A DNA stretch of 7,241 bases from Proteobacteria bacterium UBA6492 (GTDB lineage: Bacteria > Pseudomonadota > Gammaproteobacteria > UBA6429 > Thiohalophilaceae): the NCBI GenBank assembly GCA_002436485.1, contig DJMK01000154.1, positions 16,536 to 23,776 of the forward strand, written 5' to 3'. A model generated the notes under the pieces. That model made no database searches, was not told the DNA's origin, and saw nothing but the letters and a program-made list of their open reading frames with translations. Made by a program: the position numbers and the translations under genes. Below, one piece after another: positions 5,887 to 7,241 of this stretch. How positions within the stretch are numbered: position 1 is the first letter of the stretch; every line of letters begins with the position of its first letter.

Positions 5887-6343
5887 CGGGATACGGTACG
5901 ACCAGCAGCTTTACATCCGGCTTGGCACTTTTCAGGGGTTTAACTGACATGGTTGAGCGCAGACCCTGCTTACCTTTCGGGCGCGGGGAGCCCATCACGA
6001 TCAAATCGAATTGACCGTTTTTACAGGCATCCAGTAAACACTGCTCAGGTTCGCCGACCACTACTTCACGCGTATAGGTAAGCTTGTTTTGTTTTGCTTG
6101 CTCACTGACGCGCTCAATATGCTGATCGACTTCCTGGCTAAGTTGATCTTCAAGATAACGCCGGAAGGTATCACGGGTAGAACCGTTGTTTAACCAGTCA
6201 TCACCTGTCATGCCTTTCCAGAATGACGGAACCACCAATAAATGATGCAGGCGTGCCCCTTTTTCACAGACTTGTAGTGCCATTTTTTCGGCGGCTTTTG
6301 CGCCGTCGGTGCCATGGCTGGCCAATAATACGTTCGTACTCAT
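5879..6343 (-). CDS. Universal stress protein (UspA-like) domain protein
   Basis: A 154-residue product from ATG 6343. A GTG at 6358 would add five residues but lies only eight bases from a hairpin with no ribosome binding site. The AAGGAA touching the ATG is unusually close, so the start remains uncertain. It has a Rossmann-like alpha/beta order: strand NVLLASHGTDGA (4-15), a long polar middle, EVVVGEPEQCLLDAC, then FDLIVMGSPRP (about 112-122) and the closing strand KLLVVPYP. The DLIVMGS and LLVV elements are typical of Usp. The usual ATP loop G-x2-G-x9-G-S/T is degraded: after Gly118 comes SPRPKGKQGLRSTMSV, with Arg where the second Gly should be and no Gly before the Ser. It may bind another nucleotide or none. 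It sits in an operon between the transporter pair and the membrane-anchored SRPBCC protein; Usp domains often regulate transporters encoded next to them. Confidence 0.85.
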   Translation of the reverse strand: MSTNVLLASHGTDGAKAAEKMALQVCEKGARLHHLLVVPSFWKGMTGDDWLNNGSTRDTFRRYLEDQLSQEVDQHIERVSEQAKQNKLTYTREVVVGEPEQCLLDACKNGQFDLIVMGSPRPKGKQGLRSTMSVKPLKSAKPDVKLLVVPYPDE

Positions 6344-6366
6344 TTCCTTAACACTCACTTGAAAGG

Positions 6367-6394
6367 ACCGGTATCCGCCTAGGCGGATACCGGT
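6367..6394. repeat. Perfect 28-bp palindrome in the operon, before the Usp gene
   Basis: The half-site ACCGGTATCCGCCT (6367-6380) is followed directly by its exact reverse complement (6381-6394). As RNA this makes a 12-bp GC-rich stem with a CUAG loop. On the minus strand it is followed by CCTTTCAAG, a weak U-tract, so it could be an inefficient terminator, an RNA-processing or stabilising hairpin between the transporter genes and the Usp gene, or a dyad operator. Confidence 0.85.
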
Positions 6395-6422
6395 TTACTA
6401 CAGTTTAAAGGATCTTTTTGGC

Positions 6423-6548
6423 CTAGTAGACGAAATACACACCGAACGCAATGATCAGTGCGAACACCAGGGCCATAAAGTCTTCACGACGGTCGCTACC
6501 AAAAATCGATAAGGCAGAGCCGCGGTCATACTTTCCTTCTTCAGTCAT
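6423..6548 (-). CDS. Small single-helix membrane protein, 41 residues, likely transporter partner
   Basis: ATG 6548 (CAT at 6546-6548) opens 41 codons to TAG at 6423-6425. A near-perfect ribosome binding site, GGAGGA (6556-6561 on this strand), lies seven bases upstream, and the gap to the transporter stop is only 15 bases, so the two are almost certainly translated from one message. The product starts MTEEGKYDRGSALSIFGSDR, a soluble charged half, then REDFMA leads into one hydrophobic helix (about 25-41, ALVFALIIAFGVYFVY) that runs to the C-terminus. With the acidic/basic N-terminus probably cytoplasmic, it resembles the small helper subunits found beside some secondary transporters. I know of no named family for it. 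It is too short for most gene finders. Confidence 0.8.
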   Translation of the reverse strand: MTEEGKYDRGSALSIFGSDRREDFMALVFALIIAFGVYFVY

Positions 6549-6555
6549 AGTTGCA

Positions 6556-6561
6556 TCCTCC
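6556..6561 (-). promoter_or_regulatory. Strong ribosome binding site of the 41-residue gene
   Basis: TCCTCC on the plus strand reads GGAGGA on the coding strand, seven bases before ATG 6548. It is the strongest such site on the minus strand of the window and is the main proof that the small gene is translated. Confidence 0.85.
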
Positions 6562-6563
6562 GC

Positions 6564-7241
6564 TTAGATTTTTTCAGTGATGAGTAGCATCACCACAAGC
6601 AGTGACAATGCCGCCTTTGTAAATCCGACGATGCCACCAATCACCGCAGGCTGACCACCTGCCTGTTTCATGGCACCGACCGTGATTTGCATACCAAGTC
6701 CGACCAGACCAAAGGCAAATAACCAGGTAATCCAGTTTCGGAATGCCTTGATCTTCTTGGCGGTATGCCGCACCGCTTTATGGGCCTTCTTCAGAACCTT
6801 GGTAGAGTCCTTACCCATAACCTTGGAGTTGGCCAAACCACGCAGCGTTGCGTCATCATCAATAGTGGCAACTTTGCGGCCTTCAATCAACCTGGTCAAC
6901 GCGGCCTTGCGGTCTTCACGCTGCACCTTATCCTGGTTGGCGGCCAGTGTCGCAATCTGCTCGTCAGTCAGCAGTTTTTTCTCCGCAATGTTGTTATCAA
7001 AGTACTTGCCCTTGTAGTGGTTGGCTGGCGCGAACATGCCTGTAGTAGACAATGCAAACAACAGGATGAAGCCCAATACAAACACAGGGAACTTGGCAAA
7101 GATCACCTGACCAACGTTAACGGTTTCAGTAACACTCTCTTCACGCTTCACATACCAGACTGCCAGCCACAACACGATAATCGGCAATACCAGTACACGG
7201 GTGATATTAAAGATCTCGGCTACCTTCAGGGTTTCGATACC
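6564..7241 (-). CDS. YeiH/UPF0324-type 'putative sulfate exporter family' transporter, C-terminal part (partial)
   Basis: The frame runs in from the window edge and ends at TAA 6564-6566, giving 225 residues; the true start is outside, so the TTG at 7187 is not a start. The segment EIFNITRVLVLPIIVLWLAV (9-28) resembles the 'KLTRvl..P' helix of the YeiH family (Pfam PF03601-like). Further helices follow at about 46-66, 169-189 and 199-222, with the family-like WLFAFGLVGLGMQI (173-186) and GGQPAVIGG. Unlike the short loop I expect from E. coli YeiH, residues about 75-166 form a long, highly charged, helix-rich insertion. The 'sulfate exporter' name is a database label with little biochemical proof; the real substrate is unknown. 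It is first among the visible genes of the minus-strand operon and is followed 15 bases later by the 41-residue membrane protein. Confidence 0.8.
   Translation of the reverse strand, partial: GIETLKVAEIFNITRVLVLPIIVLWLAVWYVKREESVTETVNVGQVIFAKFPVFVLGFILLFALSTTGMFAPANHYKGKYFDNNIAEKKLLTDEQIATLAANQDKVQREDRKAALTRLIEGRKVATIDDDATLRGLANSKVMGKDSTKVLKKAHKAVRHTAKKIKAFRNWITWLFAFGLVGLGMQITVGAMKQAGGQPAVIGGIVGFTKAALSLLVVMLLITEKI

Overview
The window looks like chromosomal DNA of a gammaproteobacterium of moderate GC content. The main grounds are a GluQ-type tRNA-modifying enzyme (tail only) and a full-length AMP-forming acetyl-CoA synthetase very close in motif layout to the enterobacterial enzyme. I cannot fix the genus. 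There are no rRNA, tRNA, CRISPR or transposase genes in view.

Layout. (1) Positions 1-246 (+) hold the C-terminal end of gluQ, convergent with a small uncharacterised gene (256-621, -) only 9 bases away. (2) After a roughly 280-base intergenic region with inverted and direct repeats comes acs (915-2861, +). (3) Positions 2993-4869 (+) carry a compact three-gene cassette: a bestrophin-like (DUF4239-type) membrane protein, a flavodoxin-fold NAD(P)H:quinone-type oxidoreductase and a four-helix membrane protein of unknown function. It is clearly more AT-rich than its flanks, so it may have been acquired as a unit. An eight-codon reading frame with a strong ribosome binding site sits just before the oxidoreductase. 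(4) A 57-residue single-helix membrane protein gene (4883-5056, -) converges on the cassette. (5) From 7241 down to 5263 the minus strand carries an apparent operon: the C-terminal half of a YeiH/UPF0324-type transporter ('putative sulfate exporter family'), a 41-residue single-helix membrane protein with an excellent ribosome binding site, a perfect 28-bp palindrome, a universal-stress-protein (Usp) domain protein, and an SRPBCC-like protein with a C-terminal membrane anchor whose start overlaps the Usp stop.

How the parts may work together. Acs activates acetate to acetyl-CoA and carries the intact lysine that is acetylated in its relatives. The cassette mixes a membrane anion-channel-like family with a soluble quinone/FMN reductase, which suggests a membrane or redox stress role, but this is inference only. 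The minus-strand operon is the best candidate for something undescribed: a transporter with an unusual charged insertion of about 90 residues, a tiny membrane partner, and two downstream proteins (a nucleotide-binding-type Usp with a degraded ATP loop and a membrane-anchored ligand-binding-type fold) that could regulate or service it.
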